Shown: positions 1 through 6,339 of the stretch, in pieces
Position numbering within the stretch: the first letter of the stretch is position 1
How the letters are laid out: each line of letters opens with the position of its first letter
NCBI GenBank assembly: GCA_903905665.1
Contig: CAIVHJ010000178.1
Span: 1-7,943 of the forward strand
Source: an uncultured Phycisphaerales bacterium
GTDB taxonomy: Bacteria > Planctomycetota > Phycisphaerae > UBA1845 > CAIVHJ01
Direction: 5' to 3'
Length of the DNA: 7,943 nt
Program-made: the position numbers and the translations under genes
Notes under the pieces: model-generated
Database searches by the model: none
What the model was told of the DNA's origin: nothing
The model's input: the letters and a program-made list of their open reading frames with translations, nothing else

Positions 1-2
1 AG

Positions 3-416
3 GCCGAAGGTGACTACCATTCCGCGAAACGGGAATTGCACGCCCTCAAACATCCTAATTATGACTCTGCTTGTTTTCACGCGCAACAATCTGCAGAGAA
101 GTATCTCAAGGCGTTTCTTCAGGAATTCGGCATTCGGTTTGAGCGGACACACAATCTGATGGCCTTGCTGGATTTGGTATTGCCTCGCGTTCCGGAATGG
201 GAACTGTTTCGCCCCGATTTGCGAGAGTTAACCCAATATGCCATTGCCTTTCGTTATCCGGGTCAATCGGCGGACAGACCCCTGGCCCGTGACGCGGTTC
301 AGCAATGTGACAAAATCCGTGAAGCAGTACGACTGCAATTACGATTGCCAAAATCCATCAAGGGGCAGCGATTAACCAAGAAAAAACATTCAACCAGGAA
401 TCATCGAGAAAGATAG
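3..416 (+). CDS. HEPN domain protein, 5' end outside window
   Basis: The frame is open from the left edge, so the true start lies upstream. The TTG at 36 is only the first start-like codon and cuts into the domain. The visible 137 residues fit the HEPN family (PF05168 type): an AEGDYHSAKREL helix, the hallmark NYDSACFHAQQSAEKYLKAFL helix, a THNL segment before the next helix, and a YAIAFRYPG segment near the end of the domain. The tail is basic (KKKHSTRNHRER). HEPN proteins are helical and often pair with a MNT-type nucleotidyltransferase as a toxin-antitoxin or nucleotide-transfer module. Such a partner would have to lie left of the window. An R-x4-H string (RFERTH) is present, but I cannot show that it is the catalytic RNase motif. 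The stop is three bases before thiC, so the two genes are probably cotranscribed. The family call is solid; the toxin role is inference. Confidence 0.85.
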   Translation, partial: AEGDYHSAKRELHALKHPNYDSACFHAQQSAEKYLKAFLQEFGIRFERTHNLMALLDLVLPRVPEWELFRPDLRELTQYAIAFRYPGQSADRPLARDAVQQCDKIREAVRLQLRLPKSIKGQRLTKKKHSTRNHRER

Positions 417-419
417 AAC

Positions 420-1865
420 ATGACCCAATTACAATTGGCCCGGAAGGGTGAAATTACGTCGGAGATGCGGCGGGTGGCGATTCGGGAGAACGTCACGCCG
501 GAATTTATTCGGGACGAGGTGGCGCGCGGGCGAATCGTCATTCCCGCCAACATCCGCCACCTGGCAGGCAGCGGAGGATCGCAACTCAATGAACATATAG
601 CACCCGGCATGCCGGGTGCTATATATCCAACCAACCGCATCGGTCATCCGATGGCGAGGGGCAACTCCTTCTTGTGGGTGAATCAGACGGTCGCTCAGCG
701 AACGCAAGAAATCAACGATCCGAATTATATGAAAGGGCAGTCCGCTGCCAAACGACTTGACCCGATGGGAATCGGCAGATCGATCACTACCAAGATCAAT
801 GCCAATATCGGCGCGAGTCCGATTACGAGCAACACGCAGCAGGAAATCGAGAAACTGCAATGGGCGATTCGATATGGTGCCGACACCGTGATGGACCTTT
901 CGACCGGCGGCGATCTGTGCGCGTGCCGACAAACGCTGATTGATCATTCCACCGTCCCGGTCGGTACGGTCCCGATCTACAGCATGATCGTCAACAAACC
1001 TATCGAAGAACTCACCCACGACGACATCCTGAAGGAAATCGAACGACAGGCACAACAGGGCGTTGATTTCTTCACGATCCACGCCGGAATTCTCCGGGAG
1101 CATTTGCCGCTGATCAAGCGTCGCACGACCGGACTGGTTTCTCGCGGCGGATCGCTGCTCGCCAAATGGATGACTCGCCACAACAAGCAAAACCCGATGT
1201 ACGAACTGTTCGACGACATCAGCACCATCATGCGACAGTACGACGTGACGTATTCGCTGGGCGACGGGGTTCGGCCGGGGTGTTTGGCGGATGCCACCGA
1301 CCCCGCTCAAATTGCCGAGTTGCATGTGCTGGGTGAACTGACCGCCCGCGCGCAGGAATCGGGCGTGCAGGTCATGGTCGAAGGGCCGGGCCACATTCCG
1401 CTCAACGAAGTGGCGGCCAATATGGAGATGCAGCGGCGCCTCTGCAACGACGCGCCGTTCTATGTGCTGGGGCCGATCGTCACGGATGTTTTTCCGGGAT
1501 ACGATCACATCACCAGCGCGATCGGCGCGACCGAAGCCGCGCGGGCTGGAGCGGCGATGCTGTGTTACGTCACGCCGCGCGAGCACGTCGGCTTGCCCCG
1601 TGCCTGTGACGTCCGCGACGGTTGCATCGCCTATAAAATCGCCGCACACGCCGGGGATATCGCGCGCGGTATCGCCGGTGCGCAGCAGTGGGACAACGAC
1701 ATGAGCCGCGCCCGAGCGGACTTGAACTGGGCAAAACAGTTTGAATTGGCGTTTGACGGCGAATCCGCCAAAGCACTCCGCGAGCAGGACATTCAATCGG
1801 ATTCGGATTATTGTTCGATGTGCGGCAAGGACTGGTGCAGTCTGAGAATCAGCAAGGAAATCTGA
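420..1865 (+). CDS. thiC: Phosphomethylpyrimidine synthase ThiC with in-frame insert
   Basis: ThiC is a cytosolic radical-SAM enzyme that rearranges aminoimidazole ribotide into HMP phosphate, the pyrimidine precursor of thiamin. The 481-residue product begins MTQLQLARKGEIT, the usual start of short ThiC proteins that lack the long N-terminal extension of the E. coli enzyme. Family signatures follow in order: GADTVMDLSTGGDL, VPVGTVPIYS, FFTIHAG, SRGGSLLAKW, SLGDGVRPG, EGPGH, PGYDH and CYVTPREH. The likely metal ligands His325 (GPGH) and His389 (PREH) are 64 residues apart, the spacing I count in E. coli ThiC. The C-terminal Cys465-x2-Cys468-x4-Cys473 motif binds the 4Fe-4S cluster. Between RHLAG (to about residue 50) and LDPMGIG (from 113) there are about 61 extra residues, described separately. 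No TPP riboswitch fits before the gene, because the HEPN stop is only three bases upstream. The Shine-Dalgarno sequence is weak (GAGAAAG). Confidence 0.97.
   Translation: MTQLQLARKGEITSEMRRVAIRENVTPEFIRDEVARGRIVIPANIRHLAGSGGSQLNEHIAPGMPGAIYPTNRIGHPMARGNSFLWVNQTVAQRTQEINDPNYMKGQSAAKRLDPMGIGRSITTKINANIGASPITSNTQQEIEKLQWAIRYGADTVMDLSTGGDLCACRQTLIDHSTVPVGTVPIYSMIVNKPIEELTHDDILKEIERQAQQGVDFFTIHAGILREHLPLIKRRTTGLVSRGGSLLAKWMTRHNKQNPMYELFDDISTIMRQYDVTYSLGDGVRPGCLADATDPAQIAELHVLGELTARAQESGVQVMVEGPGHIPLNEVAANMEMQRRLCNDAPFYVLGPIVTDVFPGYDHITSAIGATEAARAGAAMLCYVTPREHVGLPRACDVRDGCIAYKIAAHAGDIARGIAGAQQWDNDMSRARADLNWAKQFELAFDGESAKALREQDIQSDSDYCSMCGKDWCSLRISKEI
595..624. repeat. 30-bp perfect palindrome within thiC coding sequence
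   Basis: The 15-base half ATATAGCACCCGGCA is followed immediately by its exact reverse complement, centred between 609 and 610. The next outer pair, C594 and A625, breaks the symmetry. In the thiC frame it is read as IAPGMPGAI within the inserted segment. In RNA it could form a long hairpin. No T-run follows, so it does not look like an intrinsic terminator. Confidence 0.9.
638..653. repeat. Short hairpin CATCGG-tcat-CCGATG in the thiC insert
   Basis: This is a perfect 6-bp inverted repeat around a 4-base loop, starting 13 bases after the large palindrome and inside the same inserted stretch. A third small stem lies at 736-749 (GGCAG, loop TCCG, CTGCC) and overlaps the right terminal repeat. 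On its own such a hairpin could be chance; its density here supports a structured insert. Confidence 0.6.
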
Positions 1866-1892
1866 CACCGCGACCTCGCAGCATCTACCGTT

Positions 1893-3128
1893 TTATTTCA
1901 TTGTTTCGGCGAGTTGGACGGTCCGCAAAGCGCGCTTGACGACCGGTGGATCGATCATCTTGCTGCCGAGCGAGACCACGCCTTGCCCTTTGCTTTGGGC
2001 CTGATTGAACGCTTCGACGATTTTCCGGGCTTTGTCAAGTTCGGCGGGGGTGGGAGCAAAAGCTTCATGAATGATGGGGATTTGGCGGGGATGAATGCAT
2101 CCCTTTCCCTCGAAGCCGAGCGATTTGGCTTCTCGAACGCTGGCCCGAAGGGCTTCCACGTCAGAAACATCGGCGAACACGGAATCAATCGGTTGAACTC
2201 CCGCTGCCCGTGCCGCATTCACCACCTGACAGCGCGCCCAAAAAGTTTCACGCCCTTCGTTCGTTCGCTCGGTTCCGAGATCGGCGGTGTAGTCTTCCAC
2301 TCCAATCGTCAGCGCCACAATATTCGGCGAGGCAGTAGCGATTTCATAGGCGAGAATCGCTCCTTTGGCGCTTTCGATGATGGGCATGAGAAAAACACCG
2401 GACTGGAAGCTGAGGATTGAGGTCTGGGAAGCGCGCTCCCTTGCAGACGCGTCTCTGATTTGTTGAATTCGCTGATCAACCGCCGTGACCTGGTCCGGAG
2501 TTTCAACTTTGGGGATCAAGACGACATGGACGTTGTGAGGAACGACGAACTCAAGGTCTTCGAGTCCCATGTCACCCTGATTGATCCGCACCATACGTTC
2601 CGCACCGGTGAAATCGAGTGTGCGAAGGGCGTTACGAACCATAATTCGGGCGGCGTCTTTTTCGGCCGGTGGGACGCTGTCCTCCAGATCGAGGATAACG
2701 CCGTCGGGTTTGTGCAGACCGGCATTGAGCATGAATTTCGGTTCGTTTCCGGGCAGATACAACCGAGACCGTCGAAAGCGTTCCCGCGTAGTCGGATACT
2801 TCGCCGCATCCGAAAACTCAGGAAGATAACCGACTTCGACATGTCCGCCGAGTCGTCGCACGGCGGTTTCGATCCGGGCCATCAGGACAAACGGCAGCGC
2901 TCCGGCATCTTCAAGCTCGACCCTGGCATGGGGCAATCCCAGCGATTTCAATTCATCGGCGACCAGCTGCCGGATCGAATCTCCGTACAATGATTCGACT
3001 TTGCTGTTCAGGCGGACTTCGATTCCCCCACCGGCCGCCGGGGCGATCTTCACCCAGCAATCCGATCGGACATCGGGGCCTTTTCTTCCTGCTTCGGCGG
3101 CATCCTTCAATTCGGTTTTGGCTGTCAT
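1893..3128 (-). CDS. CitD-CitE fusion: acyl-carrier domain plus citrate lyase beta-type aldolase
   Basis: The 411-residue product has two domains. Residues about 18-95 match the citrate lyase acyl carrier protein CitD: RSDCWVKIAP, then IEVRLNSKVESLYGDSIRQLV, then the GALPFVLMARIETAVRR end. Ser22 sits where CitD carries its phosphoribosyl-dephospho-CoA group. Residues about 118-408 match CitE of the HpcH/HpaI aldolase family: RRSRLYLPGNEP, DLEDSV (147-152), VRIN with Arg181, LIPKVET, likely Mg ligands Glu252 (IESAKG) and Asp279 (GVEDY), and the closing VVSLGSKMIDPPV. CitE cleaves citryl-type thioesters to oxaloacetate and an acetyl thioester. No citF or prosthetic-group genes are visible, so the true substrate is unknown; a CoA-thioester lyase is also possible. 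I chose ATG at 3128 because it starts just before the CitD fold; ATGs at 3146 and 3143 and a GTG at 3173 are in frame upstream. The gene lies 50 bases after the M16 pair, on the same strand. Confidence 0.88.
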   Translation of the reverse strand: MTAKTELKDAAEAGRKGPDVRSDCWVKIAPAAGGGIEVRLNSKVESLYGDSIRQLVADELKSLGLPHARVELEDAGALPFVLMARIETAVRRLGGHVEVGYLPEFSDAAKYPTTRERFRRSRLYLPGNEPKFMLNAGLHKPDGVILDLEDSVPPAEKDAARIMVRNALRTLDFTGAERMVRINQGDMGLEDLEFVVPHNVHVVLIPKVETPDQVTAVDQRIQQIRDASARERASQTSILSFQSGVFLMPIIESAKGAILAYEIATASPNIVALTIGVEDYTADLGTERTNEGRETFWARCQVVNAARAAGVQPIDSVFADVSDVEALRASVREAKSLGFEGKGCIHPRQIPIIHEAFAPTPAELDKARKIVEAFNQAQSKGQGVVSLGSKMIDPPVVKRALRTVQLAETMK

Positions 3129-3178
3129 GACACCCACATCCATCATGCGACAAACGACGATGCCATCAACCACGCCGT

Positions 3179-4651
3179 TTACTGTTGTGGCGAATCCGCA
3201 GGAGCGTTCGGCGGCGGAACCTTCTCGCCGGGCTTGATCACCGTGACCGGGGCAATCGCTTCCAGTTGTGATTTGACTTCCTCGGCGTTTCCGACGACCA
3301 CGATCTTGATCTGATCGGGATGAAGGTGTTTGCGCGCGAACGCCTGGACCTGCTCGCTGGTCAGCGAATCAATCTGTTTGAAATAACCGTCGTAATAATC
3401 ATACGGCAAGCCGTAAAACTTCAAATCCCATACCTTGCTGGCGATTTCCTGAGGGGTTTCCATCGACAACGCGAAACTTCCGACGAGGTAACTTTTCCCG
3501 TCGTTCAGTTCTTCTGCCGTCGGATGAACTTCCTGCATTTTCTTGATTTCTTCGAGCAGAATATTGATGGTTTTTCCGATCATGTCCGGTCGCGTGAAAG
3601 TAAAAGCGGTCAACGCGCCGGTTTCTCTTGACGTGCTGAAAGACCCGCCGGCTCCGTAGGTCAGCCCCTCGACCACGCGAATCCGATGATTCAAACGGCT
3701 GACAAACCCCCCGCCGAAGACCTGATTAAACAACTGACCGCACGTATAGTCCGGATCAAAACGGTTGTAACCCAGATGCCCGACGACCACCTTGATCTGC
3801 TTGGATGTCGATCGATCGATGAGAACGATTCGGGTCGGTTCCGCCGGCGGAAGTGGATGCGATTCAAACTTCGGCAATTCCCCTTTGGGCCAATCCGCGA
3901 AATATTTTTTCGCCAGTCCGACTGCTTGTTCCGGTTGAATGTCTCCGCTGAAAATCAACGTGGAGCCGTTCGGCATGTAATACTGTTGATGAAATTTCTC
4001 CAGGTCTTTTCGGCGGATATTTTGCAGCGTAGCGGTCTCCCCATTAGACTCCCGACCCTGGGGATGATCGCCGTACAACCATTTTCTGTACGTCGTCATC
4101 ACCTGGAAAGTGGGTTCCACTTCTTCCACTGCTTTGGATTGCAACGTCTGTTTCATCGTTCTTAGAAAATCTTTTTCGGGGAACACAGGTTGGCGAACCA
4201 CCTCCGCCAGCAACTCGGTTGACAGGTTGATTTGATCCTTTAACGAACTTGCATAAACCGCTGTCGTTTCAATTCCGGCACTGCCGCTGATGGAAATTGC
4301 ATTCGTGTCCATCTTTTCCGCCAGCTCATCGCTGGTGTAATTCCTGGTTCCCTGCGTCAACATGGAAACAGTGACGCTCGCAAGTCCGATCTTTTCTTCC
4401 GGATCCAGTTGGGCCCCGATCGGCAACATCAAGCTGATCGATACCCACGGCACTTCGCTGTTGCTGATGACGACAACATCCATGCCGTTGTCGAGCGTCG
4501 TGACGAACGGCTTGGGCAACTGAGCCGCTTTCAAAGGAGGCGCCGCCGGAGGCTGATCGGGAAAATCCGTGCCCTCCCCCGCCCACAATCCGATCGGAGC
4601 CAAAAACGTGAACATTCCAAAAACGAAGTGCTTGATGAAATCGGATTTCAT
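3179..4651 (-). CDS. M16B peptidase-like protein lacking the zinc site, secreted
   Basis: The 490-residue product has the two-lobed M16B fold. A signal peptide spans residues 1-24 (MKSDFIKHFVFGMFTFLAPIG, cleavage probably after LWA). The N-terminal lobe begins at FVTTLDNGMDVVV. The inverted zinc motif HxxEH is gone: the equivalent stretch IGLASVTVSMLTQGT has Ser92, Val95 and Ser96 in place of His, Glu and His. The C-terminal lobe keeps the family's glycine-rich arginine/tyrosine motif, GGGFVSRL ... GLTYGAGG, with Arg319 and Tyr332. It therefore cannot be a zinc peptidase alone and probably serves as the substrate-binding partner of the gene just upstream. The ATG at 4651 is chosen over an upstream in-frame start because AAAGGAG lies 10 bases before it and the signal peptide follows at once. 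The C-terminal tail is proline-rich. Periplasmic location is inferred. Confidence 0.93.
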   Translation of the reverse strand: MKSDFIKHFVFGMFTFLAPIGLWAGEGTDFPDQPPAAPPLKAAQLPKPFVTTLDNGMDVVVISNSEVPWVSISLMLPIGAQLDPEEKIGLASVTVSMLTQGTRNYTSDELAEKMDTNAISISGSAGIETTAVYASSLKDQINLSTELLAEVVRQPVFPEKDFLRTMKQTLQSKAVEEVEPTFQVMTTYRKWLYGDHPQGRESNGETATLQNIRRKDLEKFHQQYYMPNGSTLIFSGDIQPEQAVGLAKKYFADWPKGELPKFESHPLPPAEPTRIVLIDRSTSKQIKVVVGHLGYNRFDPDYTCGQLFNQVFGGGFVSRLNHRIRVVEGLTYGAGGSFSTSRETGALTAFTFTRPDMIGKTINILLEEIKKMQEVHPTAEELNDGKSYLVGSFALSMETPQEIASKVWDLKFYGLPYDYYDGYFKQIDSLTSEQVQAFARKHLHPDQIKIVVVGNAEEVKSQLEAIAPVTVIKPGEKVPPPNAPADSPQQ

Positions 4652-4658
4652 ATCGAAA

Positions 4659-6098
4659 CTACTCCTTTGGTGATTTGTCATCGGCTGGTTTTTTCGGTTC
4701 GTTCGTTTTGGGTGTCTCTTTATCCGTCTTCTTCCCACCGAACATGCCTTTGAACGGGTTGGCTTTCGCCAGGGCGGGAGTGACTACCAGTGTCATCTTG
4801 CGCGAATCCTGAAAATATTTTTTCATGACGGCATTCACGTCTTCCTTCGTCACTTTCATCAGAAGACCAAGTTCCTGATTCACCAGATCGACGTTGCCCA
4901 GAATCACCGCGCAGTGACCCAGTCGCTGGGCTTTTCCGGCATCGGTCATTCGTTGGCGAACGGCGTCGGACATCAGTTGATTTCTCGCTTTCTGCAATTC
5001 TTCGTCGGTCACGCCCTTGTCGAGCAAATCGTTGATCTCACCCAGAATGGCTTGTTCCGCCTCCTTCATGTCCTGACCCATATTGACGATACCGCCCACC
5101 GCGAAAAGTCCATCTTGCTCCAGGAAAATCGAAGCACCGCTGGCGACCATGAACTTCTCCTGTTCCTTGACAAGATGTTTGTATATTCTGCTGCTTTCAC
5201 CGGAGGCCAGAATCTGATTGAGAACTTCCAGCGGATAGGAATCCGGTTGACCGTCGGCGCACACGTGATAACCCACTGCAATCATCGGCAGCGGCCCGAC
5301 CGGTTCGACGAAATCGAGCCGACGCGGTTCGGTAATTTCGGATTCACGAGCGGCCACCGCAGGCGGTGTCGGGGATTTCGGAATCCAGCCGAAATACTGT
5401 TTCGCCTTATTGAGCACCTCGTCATGACCGACATCGCCCACGACCACGAGCGTCGCATTATTGGGAACATAATGCGTTTTGAAATAGGCTTGAACTTCGT
5501 CGGTCGTGGCGGCGTTGAGGTGATCCAGATTGCCGATCACGTCCCAGCGATAGGGATGCTCCTTGAAGGCGAGTCCGAGCGCGGCCTCCATCAAATGACC
5601 ATACGGCCGATCTTTCCCCAGTCGATATTCTTCTTTGACGACTTCCCGCTCTTTGGAGAAGTATTCATCGTTGATTTTAAGATTGGCCAGCCGCTCCGCC
5701 TCAAGCCAAAAAGTCAAATCCAACTGGTTGGAAGGAATTTCTTCAATATACGTCGTATGATCGAACGTGGTGTAACCATTGACGTTTCCCCCGTAGCGAC
5801 GCAAATATCTGAAATGATCCTCCGGCCCGAGTCGATCGGTCCCTCGAAACATCATGTGTTCGAACAGATGCGCAAACCCGGTTCGTTCGGGGCTGTCGTT
5901 CTTGCTGCCGACGTGGTACCAGATTTGAACGGCGGCGATCGGTGCGGAATGATCCTCCATCGTGATCACCCGCATCCCGTTGTCCAGCCGATCGTCGAAG
6001 TATTTCCAGTCGTCTGCAATCGCCACGGCGGCAAACGACAACATGATGCCAACAAACCCGATCACGACATTCCCACAAATCAAATGACGGTTCTTCAT
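4659..6098 (-). CDS. M16B zinc metallopeptidase with intact HxxEH site, secreted
   Basis: The 479-residue product has an N-terminal signal peptide (MKNRHLICGNVVIGFVGIML onward, cleavage likely after VAIA at 28). The pitrilysin/M16 catalytic domain follows: DNGMRVITMEDHSAP, then the inverted zinc motif His77-Leu-Phe-Glu80-His81 in TGFAHLFEHMMFRGT. The third zinc ligand is probably Glu157 in EREVVKEEYRLG, 75 residues after His81, as in mitochondrial processing peptidase beta. In the C-terminal lobe the usual R/Y motif is degenerate: SSRIYKHLVKEQEKFMVASG keeps an Arg at 304, but the Tyr position reads as Val318. The tail after 450 is rich in Lys and Pro. ATG 6098 is chosen because GTGAGG lies 8 bases upstream and the signal peptide starts there; the frame is open to 6185 without another convincing start. 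The last codons supply the ribosome binding site of the next gene, a sign of coupled translation. Confidence 0.95.
   Translation of the reverse strand: MKNRHLICGNVVIGFVGIMLSFAAVAIADDWKYFDDRLDNGMRVITMEDHSAPIAAVQIWYHVGSKNDSPERTGFAHLFEHMMFRGTDRLGPEDHFRYLRRYGGNVNGYTTFDHTTYIEEIPSNQLDLTFWLEAERLANLKINDEYFSKEREVVKEEYRLGKDRPYGHLMEAALGLAFKEHPYRWDVIGNLDHLNAATTDEVQAYFKTHYVPNNATLVVVGDVGHDEVLNKAKQYFGWIPKSPTPPAVAARESEITEPRRLDFVEPVGPLPMIAVGYHVCADGQPDSYPLEVLNQILASGESSRIYKHLVKEQEKFMVASGASIFLEQDGLFAVGGIVNMGQDMKEAEQAILGEINDLLDKGVTDEELQKARNQLMSDAVRQRMTDAGKAQRLGHCAVILGNVDLVNQELGLLMKVTKEDVNAVMKKYFQDSRKMTLVVTPALAKANPFKGMFGGKKTDKETPKTNEPKKPADDKSPKE
4662..4668 (-). promoter_or_regulatory. Ribosome binding site embedded in the end of the upstream M16 gene
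   Basis: On the minus strand AAAGGAG precedes the ATG at 4651 by 10 bases. It is formed by the last two sense codons and the first base of the TAG stop of the zinc peptidase gene. It fixes the start of the second M16 gene and suggests translational coupling. Confidence 0.8.
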
Positions 6099-6106
6099 AC
6101 CTTGAT

Positions 6107-6112
6107 CCTCAC
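6107..6112 (-). promoter_or_regulatory. Ribosome binding site of the M16 zinc peptidase
   Basis: On the minus strand GTGAGG lies 8 bases before the ATG at 6098. It favours this start over the open frame reaching to 6185. I found no convincing promoter in the 6113-6243 stretch upstream. Confidence 0.6.
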
Positions 6113-6243
6113 AAAGACGGGAATACCTCGACTTCAATCTCAATAGAGAGTGATGGAGATGCCCTGTTACCCCATGATAGCTCATGTATTTTTATGGATC
6201 ACCGTGTGTCGATCGTGGTCACGGCTGGCAAACCGCAACCGAC

Positions 6244-6316
6244 TGGAGCCAGAGGGATTTGAACCCTCGACCTCTTGCATGCCATGCAAGCGCGCTCCCA
6301 ACTGCGCCATGACCCC
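6244..6316 (-). tRNA. tRNA-Ala (anticodon GGC)
   Basis: The 73-base minus-strand sequence folds as a complete cloverleaf. The acceptor stem pairs GGGGTCA with TGGCTCC and includes the G3-U70 wobble that marks alanine tRNAs. The D stem is GCGC/GCGC. The anticodon stem CTTGC/GCAAG encloses loop ATGGCAT with anticodon GGC, which reads GCC. The T arm is GAGGG-TTCAAAT-CCCTC. The discriminator base is A. The following bases are GTC, so the CCA end is not encoded and must be added enzymatically. Confidence 0.97.
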
Positions 6317-6339
6317 AATTTCACCCCCAATATACCGAA

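Larger units (their letters stand above)
567..749 (+). mobile_element. Putative in-frame palindromic insertion element inside thiC
   Basis: This stretch of 183 bases (61 codons) interrupts ThiC at a point where E. coli ThiC, and the planctomycete-type ThiC as I recall it, run directly from the N-terminal segment to the barrel. Its ends are 9-bp perfect inverted repeats: GGCAGCGGA at 567-575 and TCCGCTGCC at 741-749. Just inside them a second inverted pair occurs, GGATCG at 576-581 and CGATCC at 716-721. It also contains a 30-bp perfect palindrome (595-624) and a 6-bp-stem hairpin (638-653). There is no stop codon in the thiC frame, so it should be translated. It encodes no transposase. The exact borders and any target duplication are uncertain. 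The organisation resembles in-frame palindromic elements such as those of Rickettsia, but no homology is implied. Confidence 0.55.

Noticed and set aside
595..653. The palindrome and hairpin as an intrinsic terminator or attenuator in thiC
   Set aside because: No T-run follows either stem and the thiC frame continues intact for over 1,200 bases beyond.
567..749. The thiC insert as an intein
   Set aside because: It is only 61 codons, shorter than known mini-inteins, and lacks the Cys/Ser start and His-Asn end expected at the borders.
429..1868. A 479-codon open frame on the minus strand opposite thiC
   Set aside because: It mirrors thiC almost end to end, has no family motif, and arises from the codon pattern of the plus-strand gene.
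4914..6146. A 410-codon open frame on the plus strand opposite the M16 zinc peptidase
   Set aside because: It lies antisense to a gene with clear catalytic motifs and signal peptide, and its translation shows no recognisable domain.
6202..6227. A CCGTG/CACGG inverted repeat downstream of the tRNA as its terminator
   Set aside because: The stem is only 5 bp with a long loop, and no T-run follows directly on the minus strand.
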